Shown here: positions 12,561 through 24,896 of the stretch, in pieces
Layout of the letters: every line of letters begins with the position of its first letter
How positions within the stretch are numbered: the stretch's first letter is position 1
Origin: Sialis fuliginosa
Taxonomy: Eukaryota > Arthropoda > Insecta > Megaloptera > Sialidae
Direction of reading: 5' to 3'
Assembly: GCA_961205875.1 (NCBI GenBank)
Contig: OY540822.1
Location: forward strand, 15,502,501 to 15,566,500
DNA: 64,000 nucleotides
The notes under the pieces: model-generated
The model's database searches: none
Seen by the model: only the letters and a program-made list of their open reading frames with translations
Told to the model about the DNA's origin: nothing
Program-made: the position numbers and the translations under genes

Positions 12561-14534
12561 ATGTGTTGAAGTCTACATAAATGCACTATATAATACAAAT
12601 TATAAGAAATATATCTGCTTTATCGTTTGTCAAATGTCAAAACATTTCTAATTACTTTTTATTGCGTTTCCTCTATGGATTTTTATTTTTGATATGTCAT
12701 ATTGACACTTTTCTAATTATCTCCTCTGAATATGATATTTATTATTTAGTGTTGTATCTCGTGACACTTTGATTCTTAAAAAAAGCTACGAAACGTCAGT
12801 TTTCATTAAATTCAAATCTTTTAAAATGCTATTTATTTTTGATGTGTGAAAATATAACTACACAGTACATTTATGACAGATTTTTTAAATGTAAGTAATC
12901 AGACGATCAGGAAGTCCGTATAGTGGTCAAGTTCACCTGTTAAACATGCCACAACAATGTGCTGTGTTAAACATTTATATACATGCAAGCCAGACATACA
13001 TAATCTTCGATTAATTTTCATATAACATGTCTACAACCAGTTATTTTGGCACGTACGTTTTTTATGTTTTCCGAGCACCTTCGTGTATATTTTTTGCAAT
13101 ATACATCCCTTAAAAGCTGTTGCTATGAACGTTGGTCTTTACCAGCTAGGGGTGAAACCGTGGGGTGGAAAAAATAATTATTTTTGTTAGGTATTGTGGA
13201 AGTATTTGCACTTGGCATCGGATTTACTTGTAGCTGTAGGGGAGACCGGTCTAAATTAAGTACTGGGCTAAATTGTTTACTTGTTTGTCCACCAGATAAC
13301 GCTGTGTTCGAATGTGATAATGTTCGACACCTACTCGCAGTGTTGCCACTTTTTATAGATAATTGATTTATCCCAAACTTTTATGTTTATTACTGGTACT
13401 GTAATTGTTTTTCAGGAAACCTTTTTACATCAATGTTCAGTTGATTTTTATCCAATTTTCTCACATCTAAAGCAGAGCTTTTATCCCACGTTATTCATAA
13501 AACAATATTATGTTACAGCGTAAAGCACTACTATAGAATTTATATATCAGATACTATTTTTATTATTTGTTTTACGTATTTACAAAAACCGGAGGAGGGT
13601 AAATAGCACCGAAATCACAATTATTTTCATTTCTACGTTACCGTGTATAAATTTAACAGCAATCAAATTAATTGATGGAGCGTCAATTTAGCTTTTGTTT
13701 TTATCCACTAATGTACCAAAAAAAACTACACCCCCTTTTACCCATCTATTAGCCCCCACTTTTACCTCATTGTATAACCAAACCTCCTCCAATCTAATCG
13801 AGATCGGCCAAATCATGAGTTTTTTTTTACATCAGTTTCAAGATTTTTTTTTAAATTTATGTTTGAATCGTTTTATATAGTTGATTGTTTTTATTAAAAA
13901 TACAATTTGATCGGGATTTATATTTATTGAAAATTTAGAGAGAAAGAATATAATAATATATTATACCTCTATTTTTTATAATAAACGATTTTCACATGCA
14001 AAACTAGATGGTGAAATATGTCTTAAAATGTTAGGTTGTATGTATATATTTTTTCCTTAATAGATTTTTTAATTAAGATTTAAAACAGCGATTCCACGCT
14101 GTGATTTGATTTTTGCTTTTAATATGTAAAACCTAATTAAAATTCCAATTAAACAATATTTTTTATTATCGTCTATGAATCCTTTAAAAAATAAAAATAT
14201 GAACTTAATAGATGACAAAATAACAAGTCAAGTTATGTTTTTAAATCTATATCCTTCAAATGCTGTACTGACATAAAATATACGATACATATTATTAAAA
14301 ATAAATTGCTAGCAAACAAATCTTTTGCGATGTATATCTTGGTAAAATCCATAGATAACATATCAATCGAACTAGTGACAACTTATTAAAGATTTTAATT
14401 TGTTTTGCAATTTATTTATAATACCAAACAAAATTAGATTATTATTTTAATAACAATAGAACATTATATGCAGTCAAAAATGTTTGTTCTGATTTTCTTC
14501 ATTTTGAAAAAACCTTCAATCCATTCTAACATGA

Positions 14535-14720
14535 TAAATGCGAAAATATGTCTGTTTGTTTGTTATCTTTTCACGTATAAATCTATGAAACGATCTTAAT
14601 GAAATTTGGCAGAGAGATAGCTTGCATCCTACTTTATATCCAGAAATCTGTATTACCTAACCTTCTTCTTCATGAGTGACAGATTTCACCTAACCTAAAT
14701 TCCACGCGAACTATACAGGC
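14535..14720 (+). repeat. Transposon tail of the 'AATTTGGCAGAGAGATAGC' type
   Basis: The stretch carries ATAAATGCGAAAATATGTCTG, TGTTATCTTTTCACG and TTAATGAAATTTGGCAGAGA, then GCTTGCATCCT. The same order of phrases recurs at 26556-26740, 32920-33020 and 52892-53030. A matching end piece, GACGCGAAGGAAGTCGCGGG then TAACAGCTATAA, lies downstream at 15003-15035 and a related one at about 60925-60958. The class is uncertain. It is likely a non-LTR or SINE-like 3' end. Confidence 0.6.
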
Positions 14721-16889
14721 TGGTCTGGTTTGAGATACAGATATTTTAAGAGCTGATTCTTTGGTTCATTGTGAGTAAAAATTTGTACGGGAAGGTGGGG
14801 TTTATCTTCAGCACCCTCTGAGCTACAGAGTGTTTAATAATTTACTTCAGAATAGTACTTACAAACAAAGATTATCTCATAACTTCTTAAGTAACGTAAC
14901 TAGAGCAACCACTATGAGTTAGATTCATGGATAATTAATTAACGTATTTTTCAGTATTAGCGTTATATATGTACATACATACATCTTATTATATTTATAT
15001 GACGCGAAGGAAGTCGCGGGTAACAGCTATAATGATAATATAAAAGTAGTGACGTTAAATATAAATAAAAACAAACTTGTTTGTCTAAACGTCAAAATTT
15101 ATTCAAGAAAAGGTAATTGCAAGCTTTCGATTCACAGAATCATCGTCAGGCATATATTTAGTTATTGATATTCAAATAGTTAATTTGAACGAATTATTGA
15201 GATTGTTTTAAAATCGAGAGTTGAAAATAATCGTTTTACGTAAACAAAAAAATAAGTTTATAATAATAAAAATAAAGAAATAATAATAATTGGTCTGGAT
15301 TGGAAACCTTCGGTAAGTGAGTAGTCATAATATGGGTAATTTAACTGGATACTCTTCTTTTTGTCCAACGAACAATATCATCCTTTCAAAAATTATCACT
15401 TCTATTTTTATTTCCTTTCAGTGGAATAATCTTTTGTTAAGGGACAATTTATAACACTGCTATTATAGTAGACTCTTGTATGTCGTTTAATAAAATGATA
15501 TTCCGTTGAAATTGCCTGCTCGGAATTCGTCAAGATAAGCCAAGTGGTACAGTGCTTATTGCCTCTGCCATTCACTTGAATCTTGTTTTGGGTCAGAAAT
15601 TTTATTTACAGTATCATTAATTTTTGTTTACTACCGAAAAGGAACCAGAAAAAAAACTGTTATTATTGATCTCGACCAGTGATATTAAATATGTGCTATG
15701 ATTCTTAACAAAAACCGAATTAACAGATATTTCTTATACGACAATATTTATGAAATAAATATAATATATTAATGTTTCTCAACATGGAAATTTAACAAGT
15801 AATACAATTTTAAAGCAGGTATATAAATAACATTTAACAATGCTATCATTGGAGTAAGGGTGGGGAATATAAACGCTTTGGTACACTTTTTTATTGTAGA
15901 AAAAAACATTTATTTGTAAAATTTACTTTAAATTGGTGTCCCAAGTATATTTTAACCATCCACGAACTGGTACGTCAACACTGAACTAAGCAATATCTTT
16001 GTTGACAAACATTCATGGGTAAAAGTAAATTAATATTAAATTACCATAAACCGAGATACTTTGACAAAAAATAATAGTATATGTCTTATCAAATAGTTAT
16101 TTAAGTGTTAACGAAACATGGTAATAAATTTATACATATACGAGTATGTACAATGCACATATAAGGATATTTTGAAGTATAAAACATGTTATTTTATATT
16201 TTAACTTAATTATTGATTTTTTTAAAGATTAATAAAAAAACATATGCCATATATATACGTACGTATTTTGTAAATTTAAAGAATTGTGACACAAATTACT
16301 AAATACGATAATCATATAACTTTGATAATTGTTTTTTTTTTATTTGACGTGAAAAGTTTTTTTAAAGAATATTATTTCTATATAAATTTTATCTAATATT
16401 TAAAAAAAAAATGGCTTCGAATTTTTTTATATTTATTATATATAAAAGCGGGTAAGTCAACATTAAAAATAATATATGTATATAAATACATATAGATTTA
16501 ATATTTAATATAAAATGAAAATCAGCTTATGTATTATCCAACCGAAGTATAACGGAAAGGTGATTATATATTGTAAGGTACTACTAAATAAATAAAAAAG
16601 CCATAAATGTATTATGTATTGTCCTTCGACGTTAAAAATATATATACCATTAAGCTTACCAGCTCCTTTATCATATATCAAAAGATTTCGTAGCGGGTTC
16701 AATTCTTAATACTCTAATCGCCACTATATTAAATCTCAAACTAATATACTAACCTATGTGGTGGAAGTATAAATGTTTTTATTTATTTATCTTTAATAAT
16801 ATTTAATATATATTTACAAATGCGTGTCTCAATCACGCAAAAATTACAAATCGGATTAACTTATCCTTTTGTATCAGGATAGTAGTATT

Positions 16890-17412
16890 TTGCTTCCTCG
16901 CAATATCGAAGATACGAGAAGCTATGTGATCGTTTTAGATTGAGACAAAAAAAAGTTCTCCAATTTCAAAATTTTAAATTGATTTATCCAAGAAAATTTT
17001 ATAGAATATTTTTTGTAGAACATTAAATTTCCTATAATAAAAAAAAACTACGTTTGTTGTAAAATATTCTCTTACAAAGATTTATCTCAATTTATTTTAA
17101 AAATTCGTGTTTTGTTTTTCTAAATTGATATTTGATTGGATATATTAAATGTCATTTTGACGTTTTAAATGTCATTTTGGCGTTTTAAATGTCACTTTGA
17201 CGTTTTAAATGTCATTTTGACATTTGCATAAATTTAGATTTAGATTGAAATTGTCAAAAAATTAAAAATATATGAAAAAATATTCAGGTGCGTTTTAAGA
17301 AAAATTTCGAACTAAGATTTTTTAGTAAAATTTGTATAAAAATTAAATTGTTAACCAATGCCAGGCAATTTATCTGAACACACAATCACAAAGCTTCTCG
17401 TATCTATATCGC
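16890..17412 (-). mobile_element. Family B TIR element, reverse-oriented copy, about 520 bp
   Basis: The left end TTGCTTCCTCGCAATATCGA through GATACGAGAAGCTATGTG is matched in inverted form by CACAAAGCTTCTCGTATCTATATCGC at the right end, giving long imperfect terminal inverted repeats. The internal part matches the 37143-37811 copy in reverse (for example AAATTCGTGTTTTGTTTTTC and GGCAATTTATCTGAACAC). It has no ORF. Inside are four tandem 20-bp units (17149-17228). It lacks the GACGGAC-rich block of the other copies. Confidence 0.8.
17149..17228. repeat. Tandem 20-bp repeat, four units, inside a family B element
   Basis: The unit ATGTCATTTTGACGTTTTAA occurs four times head to tail, with single-base changes in units 2 and 3 and a different end in unit 4. 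The copies at 27590 and 37320 hold only about two units and one unit, so the number varies between copies of the same transposon. Confidence 0.9.
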
Positions 17413-18806
17413 TAGTCTAAATTTAAAATAAAGTAAGATAATTGAATTAACTTGAAGACTCTATGAGTGGTATGTAAAGAAGTGAAGTGAAAATATAGTG
17501 GTATTTCTTTCCCTCTTATAACACAGCATAGGCCATAGAATATCTATAGTTTATAACCTGAGTTTGTCGATATACTGTATGTAGTAATATTTTGCTGATT
17601 CCGGAGCTACATGTAATTGAAAGATTATCGTCAGTCCCAATAAATTTAAGGATATCAGGGGTTTCCCTGATAAGCCTCGAAGGATGTTGACTTTTAATTT
17701 ATCGGATACTATATTATAGAACCGTATTGATCAAAGTTGTATTCCGCGGTATGTTGGTTTTTAAAATTAATCTAAATTGAAATTTGGTAGAAAATATTAT
17801 CCTTTGTAATTGATATTATATATTTAACCTGAAACAAATATGTTTAGTATAAGAAGGGTTACCATTTGTCAAATAAAAAATAACTGCGAAATTTGGGAAT
17901 CTGATTCGGTTTCAGTATGCCAAAAACTCAGGTAAAACTGAGGTTGACCTATGAAGTTTGGTTATTAGACATTTATTAAATACGTATTGTCATTATATAC
18001 AGGATATTGTTATAAACTGTATATGTTCTGGAACATTTGCTTAATGCATAGATAATTGTTGACAGTGTATTGTATATACAAAGAATAAATATGCATATCA
18101 AGTACGTTACTTTATTATAGTGATGTTATGGAAAATACTCTCACAAAAAACCCGATATGAATTTTTTATAGGACAGTCATTTTAATGTCTGCACAACTCT
18201 ATAAGGATCATTAACTATTTGGGACGAATTTTGCATCGTAATTGTAGAGAAAAATTCACAGTCAAAATGTAACATTGAATTTTATTTTATATTGAATTGT
18301 TATTTGTTTATATTAAAGTATTGTCTGAAAGTCCCTCTCTATATAAATCCTATTTTATAGGAACCCTAAAATTCATATACAAAAAAAAATCCATTCGGTA
18401 TAAGTTACGAATATTTTTTCCACTTCTAGCTATGAATAGGTTAATAAATTAGAAAAACTCACGCACACACTTACACACATTCGCAGACATATACATAGTC
18501 GAGTTTGAGAGTATGCAAACAAAAAGGGGTAAAACCATTTTCCAACCCTTGACGGCAATCGGTTTGTAAATTTTAGAATACATAGACAAACATGAACAGA
18601 ATTCATTGCTACAGTGTGGAAAAATACCATCACTGAATTAAAAATAAAATAAATACGAGCACACTCTCATATTATCAGAGATTTACATTTTTTTGCAATA
18701 TAAATTATTAGCATCATAGAGCTTAGTTGATTTAGGTTCGTATTTTCGCTGAATATCATTTAAATTTTTATAATTGTAATTTAATGTGCAGATATTATGT
18801 TATAAA

Positions 18807-20363
18807 TTACTGGCACCAGTCTTGGATCATACTTCAATATTGAATTCTTGTTTAATTAAATGTACTAAATTAGAAATATTTTTATATATTTGATTATATA
18901 CTGCCATAATCTATAGACACTTTAACTCTAAAGCAGCTTAATTTAATGACAATCGCCCAATGGGTGTTAATCCAGTGGCGAGGCGTGAAATTTTTAAAGG
19001 AAGCATATTTTGTTAATCCTCCCCCTCCTATTAACAAAAAAAAACTAGTTATGAAACACCTTAAGTTCAAGCTTTTACTTTTTAAAATAAATTCTTATAT
19101 ATTTATATAGTAACTAAAGATTCTACGTCTTATTTTTTTGTATTTTAGTCGATATTTGTATGACGAGTTGAAGTTCACTGCAGGAAATATAACTAAAAAA
19201 TTTCGAATTTTTGATTTTGTTAAAAGTATGTTTATTGTATAGAAAATGACGTGAAAAGTTGTTTGTTTCAAACCGCAGGTCTGTATCTCAAAACGTTCTC
19301 GAGATATAGCGTCTTAAAGTTTTAGTTTTTTCAAATTTTTGGAGAAAAAAGGCCATAACTTTTGAACGTGTGGTCGGAATTGATTTTAGTTGACGGATTT
19401 GGAATCAGCGTGTCAAAATCTATATAATGACATGTATAATACTTTAAAATCAGACAAAAAAATTTTGGCCAAATATCGACATATTTTTAAGGTATACCCC
19501 TTTGAATTTTTTCGATTTTTCGCGAAATTTTTTTTTTTCGAGTTTTAAGGTATTATACATGTCATTATATAGATTTTGACACGCTGATTCCAAATCCGTC
19601 AACTAAAATCAATTCCGACCACGCGTTCAAAAGTTATGGCCTTTTTTCTCCAAAAATTTGAAAAAACTGAAACTTTGAGAGGCTATATCTCGAGAACGGT
19701 TTGAGATACAGACCTGCGGTTTGAAACAAACAACTTTTCACGTCATTTTCTATACAATAAACATACTTTTAACAAAATAAAAAATTCAAAAATTTTTAGT
19801 GAAATTTCCTGCAGTGAATTTCAACTCGTCATACAAATATCGACTAAAATACAAGAAAATAAGATGTAGAGGTATTATAGTTTTATAATTGAACGTGTAT
19901 ATTAATATTAAATGCTATTTTTGGTTTAAATATTTGGGTTGCGCATAAAGATGAATATTCTAATAATATTTTAAAACTATTTATTAACTGAAAACACAGA
20001 TTTGTATTAATTTACCCATAAAGAAAGGGAAGCACTACTTCCATGGACGCTTCGCCACTGTATCAATCTATTCATTAATTATTATATTATTATAGCATCT
20101 GCTTTACATTGTTTTTAATTTTATGATTTTTTCTTATAAAACTTTTGTGTCGTAGTACTAATCACTAGGCGTTTATTACTGGAAAAAATACATAAACAAA
20201 ATAAAAGGGTATAGTTAAAAAATATATATTCGCGGATTTTGGTAATTAAATTGATTTTATAAAGAGGTACTTGTTTTATTTGTAACACGAGTTTTGTGGA
20301 ATTACCAAAAAAAAACTGTAAACCTTGGTCTAAAAAGCGACCAAGAGTGGTGCCAGTACCTTA
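18807..20363 (+). repeat. Family A TIR element, near full length, split by a hAT insertion
   Basis: The left terminus TACTGGCACCAGTCTTGGATCAT and the body to CCAATGGGTGT (18807-18966), then the rest from about 20069 to the right terminus AGAGTGGTGCCAGTACCTTA (20363), form one family A element. The 1,088-bp hAT element 18973-20060 sits between the halves. Without the insertion the element is about 460 bp, with termini reading TAAGGTACTGGCACCA in inverted orientation. It has no coding capacity. Confidence 0.85.
18973..20060. mobile_element. Palindromic non-autonomous hAT element (family C), copy 1, nested
   Basis: The ends CAGTGGCGAGGCGT and ACGCTTCGCCACTG are inverted repeats of hAT type. The flanking 8-bp words TGTTAATC and TATCAATC agree at 6 of 8 positions, as expected for an aged target duplication. 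The inside contains two long inverted arms, about 19122-19449 and 19543-19870, roughly 328 bp each and highly similar, around a loop of about 93 bp. The outer parts are not palindromic. It shares its sequence, in the opposite orientation, with 62425-63423. No transposase ORF is seen. The element interrupts a family A element and is therefore younger than it. Confidence 0.9.
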
Positions 20364-20922
20364 CATATTAATATTTAATTAATTGCACGCCAACTCTGAT
20401 ACTTTTCAAGTACATATTAATAGAACAATATATGTACTCGAAACGATATAAATAAATAAACTTTCGAAAATAAACAAAAAAAGATACATTGTATTTATTT
20501 TAATATTAATAATTATACATTTAAATTGTAACTGTAAAACATATTTCATTCAATATGTTTTTTTTAATACTAAAATAAAATTTTGATACACTATTGAATT
20601 AATTATAATAGATTAAAATTACGTAATTTGCAATAAATAATTTAAACATAAATTGTAACATGTATGAACAAGAATTACATCAATAATGTATTTGTAGTGG
20701 ACATGTATAGAATTTTAAAGTGTTGTGGTGACTTAAATAGGCTTTGGTGGTGTTCATTCGCTTCATGTATGTATTATCTTCAGTAATTTTGATCAGTTTA
20801 TGTATTCTTTACTTAAGAAGGTCAATATTTTCGGTTTATTTAATATATTTTAATCGTTTACTAGATATGTAAAATTATATATTATATTGACTACAAAATA
20901 CTGAGTTTTTTTTATTTTGTAT

Positions 20923-21071
20923 CATAATCTGTAGACACTTAACTGCAAAACAGCGTAATTTAATGACAATCGGCCAAAGGGTGTCAAAATTGTGAATATT
21001 TAAACTAATTATATGTGTAATTTATTTATTAATTATTATATTATTATTATTTTAACATTTGCTTTACATAG
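20923..21071 (+). repeat. Family A TIR element, internal fragment
   Basis: The phrases ATCATAATCTGTAGACACTTAACTG, GACAATCGGCCAAAGGGTGTC and ATTTATTAATTATTATATTAT match the centre of family A. Both termini are missing. Confidence 0.75.
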
Positions 21072-22774
21072 AATTGAGAATGATAATTATTTTGATAAAT
21101 ATGCATTGATAATTACAGTGGAAATTCGAAAAGTCTGTTACATTTTTAACCTCTATAATGCGAAGTGTTGGAAAAACCTTTTTACCTCGAATTTTTTAGT
21201 GTTTCCTTTGAACTTTGAGTTTTAGAGGTTCTACTGTATCTTGATAAAAATTTGTCATTTAACATTAAATATTTATATTAGTTTACTTTTTAAATTATGA
21301 CTGAATCACATTTAGGTGTAGTTTGATCATATACACTCTCCCTATAGCTAGAATTTAAATGTTCGACTTTTTATATAAAAAATATTCCCGTCGTTGTTTA
21401 GAAAAATTGGAAAAATATACAAAAGAAATATGCATTTTATATTTGAAACCAGTATACATACGTTGTTTTTTTTATCTTTGAAACGTTGAAAGGAAAGAAA
21501 AACCTCAATACATTTTCAGAAAAAAAGGTTGCTAGAAAATTTGTGATAAATCCAGTGGACTAAAAGGGTAAGGTTAGATAATTTTTTATTTGTCCTATGT
21601 GTAAAGAAGACCGTCTTTATCGATACGAAAGACGAGAAATTCATTTTTTTCATGCAAATTGAGTTAGGTATATCTAAAACTTTATGTTTTAACATCCGTT
21701 GTCCCAAAGTCCCAACTCTAATATGGCTAAACGCACACTAGCAAATGCAACCTGTAAATTCATCTAATATATATTATAATTAATATGCGATGTCCGGAGG
21801 TCTCGCGTTCGTAAGACGAATGTATAATGTTATTATCTCTATCTTACTGCTGCGCTGATTTCAGTGGTTATTTTAACACACCCCTCCCTCCTGAATTGAC
21901 ACAACAAACTCAATTCACAGGCCAAAAATGCTAACTTTACTGTTTTCTATTTATATATAAATATCGTTTCAGATAGTAAAACTTATTCGGAATTCCGGAA
22001 AGTACAAAATGTAAAAAAGTTGTACAATTTAATCTCTATTTTCGAAACGCCGGAGTTTATAGAAACATCAAGTAAACTTCACAAGTGATAACTAAAAAAA
22101 ATCGTCAAAGTTACTGATGGAAAGAAATTTTCTATTTACAAAACAGTTTCAGAGTAAAGAAATTTATCATGAAGTTATTTTACTTAAATATACTTTTATT
22201 TTCGAAATATCGTTCTTTTTATACTATTACTACCAATGATATAAATAAATAATTTTTGTAAATACATTAAAGAAATCTTTACGCTATTTGTATCCGTATT
22301 TCCTAGAATATTGTATCGTAATATAAATTGGGGAAAAACAACATCTGTACTATGTAAAAAAAAAAACAAGAGATATTTTTCTGATGTTTGTATGTGTTTC
22401 TTTCTTTCCCTTTTTGACCTCACCTAAGGTTATTTTTATCCCATTAAGAGATTCGCTAAATTTAGTAAACATATTTTATTTATTTGTCATTTCGAACAAA
22501 GAAAATCTAATTACCATCATGTTTGTAGCGTCTTTCTTTCATTTTATTCTTTAACACGTTTATCGTATAACTCTATATTATTTATTGATTTTATCAAATA
22601 TTCATAACAACGTTATATTATAACATTACATTAGAATTAAAGTTTGAGTTGAAATTATCTTGAATTGCGTCTAGTTTGATTATTCCCGAGTTAGTTTTTA
22701 TTAGCAATAAAATCCAGATGTTTTAAATCGTATATGGTAGAAGCACAACTAAATTGGTGTACATTTTGTTTCAG

Positions 22775-22903
22775 GTGGTGGTAGAAAGTCAGGACGCAGC
22801 CCAGGAGTATGACGACATTACAGTGGATGAAGGCTCCCAAGTGAATCCTGATCTCCATTTCGACTCCAAGTTGATGCACTTGTACGTGATGACTGAAAAA
22901 CGG
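22775..22903 (+). CDS. PlexB: Plexin, internal exon 2 of window (end of Sema domain)
   Basis: This exon encodes 43 codons closing the Sema beta-propeller of the semaphorin receptor. It has a TTTTGTTTCAG acceptor ending at 22774 and a GTATGT donor from 22904, with phase 0 at both ends. Joined to the exon at 7722 it reads on from the lysine pair into V-V-V-E-S. Residues 10-20 (QEYDDITVDEG) and 25-29 (P-D-L-H-F), then H-L-Y-V-M-T at 35-40, follow the plexin pattern of an acidic strand, a D-L block and the L-Y-(A/V)-M-T strand just before the PSI domain. The E-Y-D-x-I-x-V stretch resembles B-type more than A-type plexins, which usually have A-Y-E there (known family pattern, recalled and not aligned here). 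Confidence 0.9.
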
Positions 22904-23138
22904 GTATGTAATCGATTTTTATAAGAATGTATACTAATGCCAAAAATTCACCTCCACCAATCAATATTCACTATTTCAAAAACGATAATTTATGTCTCAT
23001 TATTCGTATCAATTAACCAGATTGAGTAGGAGTAATTTTGTAGCAGTCATAATAGTAACAGTAGAAGTCTCTTCAAAATCGGTTCAGTAGTTTTCAAGTT
23101 AATTCAAAACAAACAAGAAATATATACAAGTTTCGTGG

Positions 23139-23286
23139 CTTGATATGTGTAAGCTGCGTCGATTCGATCGTGTTATCGGCCAACGTTTCGTCACACATTG
23201 CAGTGGACATCTTCTAAAAGTGTGACGAAACGTTGGTCGATAACACGATCAAATCGACGCGGCTTCCACCCAGAATCCAAGATCCA
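23139..23286 (-). mobile_element. Hairpin element family E, copy 1
   Basis: The left arm, ending GGCCAACGTTTCGTCACAC at 23196, and the right arm, starting GTGTGACGAAACGTTGGTCG at 23220, pair over about 48 bp with few mismatches around a loop of about 23 bp. The loop contains ATTGCAGTGGACATCTTC, which is the reverse complement of the loop in the 54173-54337 copy, so the two copies are in opposite orientation. There is no ORF of note. The class is uncertain. The 'TGAAGATG...GACGAAACG' style is like sequences near the ends of Penelope-like elements. Confidence 0.75.
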
Positions 23287-23880
23287 TAACTTAATATATT
23301 TCCGAAAAAATGATCTTTAGTTCGGAAATACAGTTTTAAAAATGTATAAGATTTGAAATGAAATAATTTAAGTTGTTAAGAAGCCTTTGAAAGATGGGAA
23401 AATTCAATTCTGATTTAAAATTTCCACAACCCAATTTTGATGGAAACTTTTTGGTACAAAGTTTTTGTTTGCGTTTTTAAATTGATTGATCTTTTGAATT
23501 TAATAACTGATTGTGATTTTCTTTTGCCGTGAAAATGTAGACTGTTAAATGTTAGTTCCCCGTATTTCATCATTTTTTCCTCGAACCTTTTTTGCCCGGG
23601 TTTTTCAATTTAGTTAAATTGATTGATATTCTAAAATAAACTTTTTGTTTTCGAATATATATAACTTTTAGGATTTAATCCATTTTTAGCTATCTAATTT
23701 TAGTCTAGACTTCAAATTAAATTAATTTCAGTAGAAAATACTTATCAGTTTCATTTTAATTACCTTTTAACTTTTTATTATTATTTTTGCCTCCACTTCT
23801 TAAAAGTATTTTATTTTATAAGAAAATTAGTGTAAAATACAATTATTTTAAACTAATAGATATGATTAATTAATAATTAC

Positions 23881-24128
23881 AATTGTAGTAATAGCACATA
23901 CATATATAATTTCACATTTAATTGAAACATTTATCCGAAATGTTAATCAAAAAATGATTTATTAATTATAATAATTGTAGTAATAGCACATACATATATG
24001 ATTACACATACATTTAAAACATTTATACAAAACTTTAACCAAAAAATGATTTATTATTTACAATATTATTAGTAATAGAACTCATATAAATTAATAAACA
24101 TTTATCCGATGTTTTAATCAAAATACAA
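23881..24128. repeat. Three diverged tandem units of about 90 bp
   Basis: The phrase AATTGTAGTAATAGCACATA begins at 23881 and 23972, and a diverged version (ATTATTAGTAATAGAACTCATA) is near 24062. Each is followed by a stretch ending ACATTTAT(C/A)C and then TTAA(T/C)CAAAAAATGATTTATTA. The spacing is about 90-91 bp. The third unit is the most decayed. Confidence 0.75.
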
Positions 24129-24860
24129 GTTCCATTTTGAGATGAGGAAATAAATATCATTCTTTAATAATTAATTAAATATTATATTATATCAATTTTC
24201 TGGCTCTGTTTTCAAATATCTGCATATTTTTAATTTTTTTATTGTGTCAAGGTTTCCAGTTATTATAAATATTAATTTTTAAGTAATTGTATTTAATGAA
24301 CTCAGACTTTATTGTAAAACGTGAATAGTATATTTTATTACTTATTTATTAGAAATAGAACAGTTTTGTCTGCTTTTGATTGATATTGACAGGTATAGTA
24401 ATAAGTATAATAATAATGTAAAAATGTTGTTTATATCGATGCCGTGGTTACTGATATGTAGAGGTATTATATGGTATGTAATGTATTATATATAAAAATC
24501 GTTAGCCAATAGCACATTTCAGCAACGAGGTAAAATAGTTTTCCCATTTAGAAACGTGAGGTAAAATTCAGATTGCAATATATTACGAATGAAATACATT
24601 AAGCCAATCTAACAACTCTGTAGGTGAAGTGAAATACTTGTAAAAAGCCGGCCATTATGGGGCAATAATGGAACCATTATACCATACAACGATAGTTTTA
24701 TTTTTATAATGTTTCGCCTGACTTTTTCTGTATCGTGATTCGGCGGGTAAAAGGTTAAACACCTCGCACAATATGCCATTAACAATAAACCGCGTCATGT
24801 AAGGGTTAATTGATGTTTTGGCAACTTGTGCACGCATACCACCTCCCCACCCGCCACACA

Positions 24861-24861
<1 letters not shown>

Positions 24862-24893
<32 letters not shown>
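24862..24893. repeat. (AC)16 microsatellite
   Basis: This is an uninterrupted AC run following a C-rich stretch (CCACCTCCCCACCCGCC). Confidence 0.95.

Positions 24894-24896
<3 letters not shown>

Larger units (their letters stand above)
7908..22774 (+). other. Plexin intron, about 14.9 kb, phase 0
   Basis: The intron begins GTAGTC and ends TTTTGTTTCAG. It carries relics of TIR family A (8074-8473, 18807-20363, 20923-21071), hAT element D (10710-11093), a palindromic hAT element C (18973-20060), a family B element (16890-17412), transposon tails near 9440-9560 and 14535-14720, a C-rich stretch at 9886-9925 and a small GC-richer island at 12400-12560. I saw no further plexin exon and no other gene. 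Remaining parts are AT-rich with no recognised content. Confidence 0.8.
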
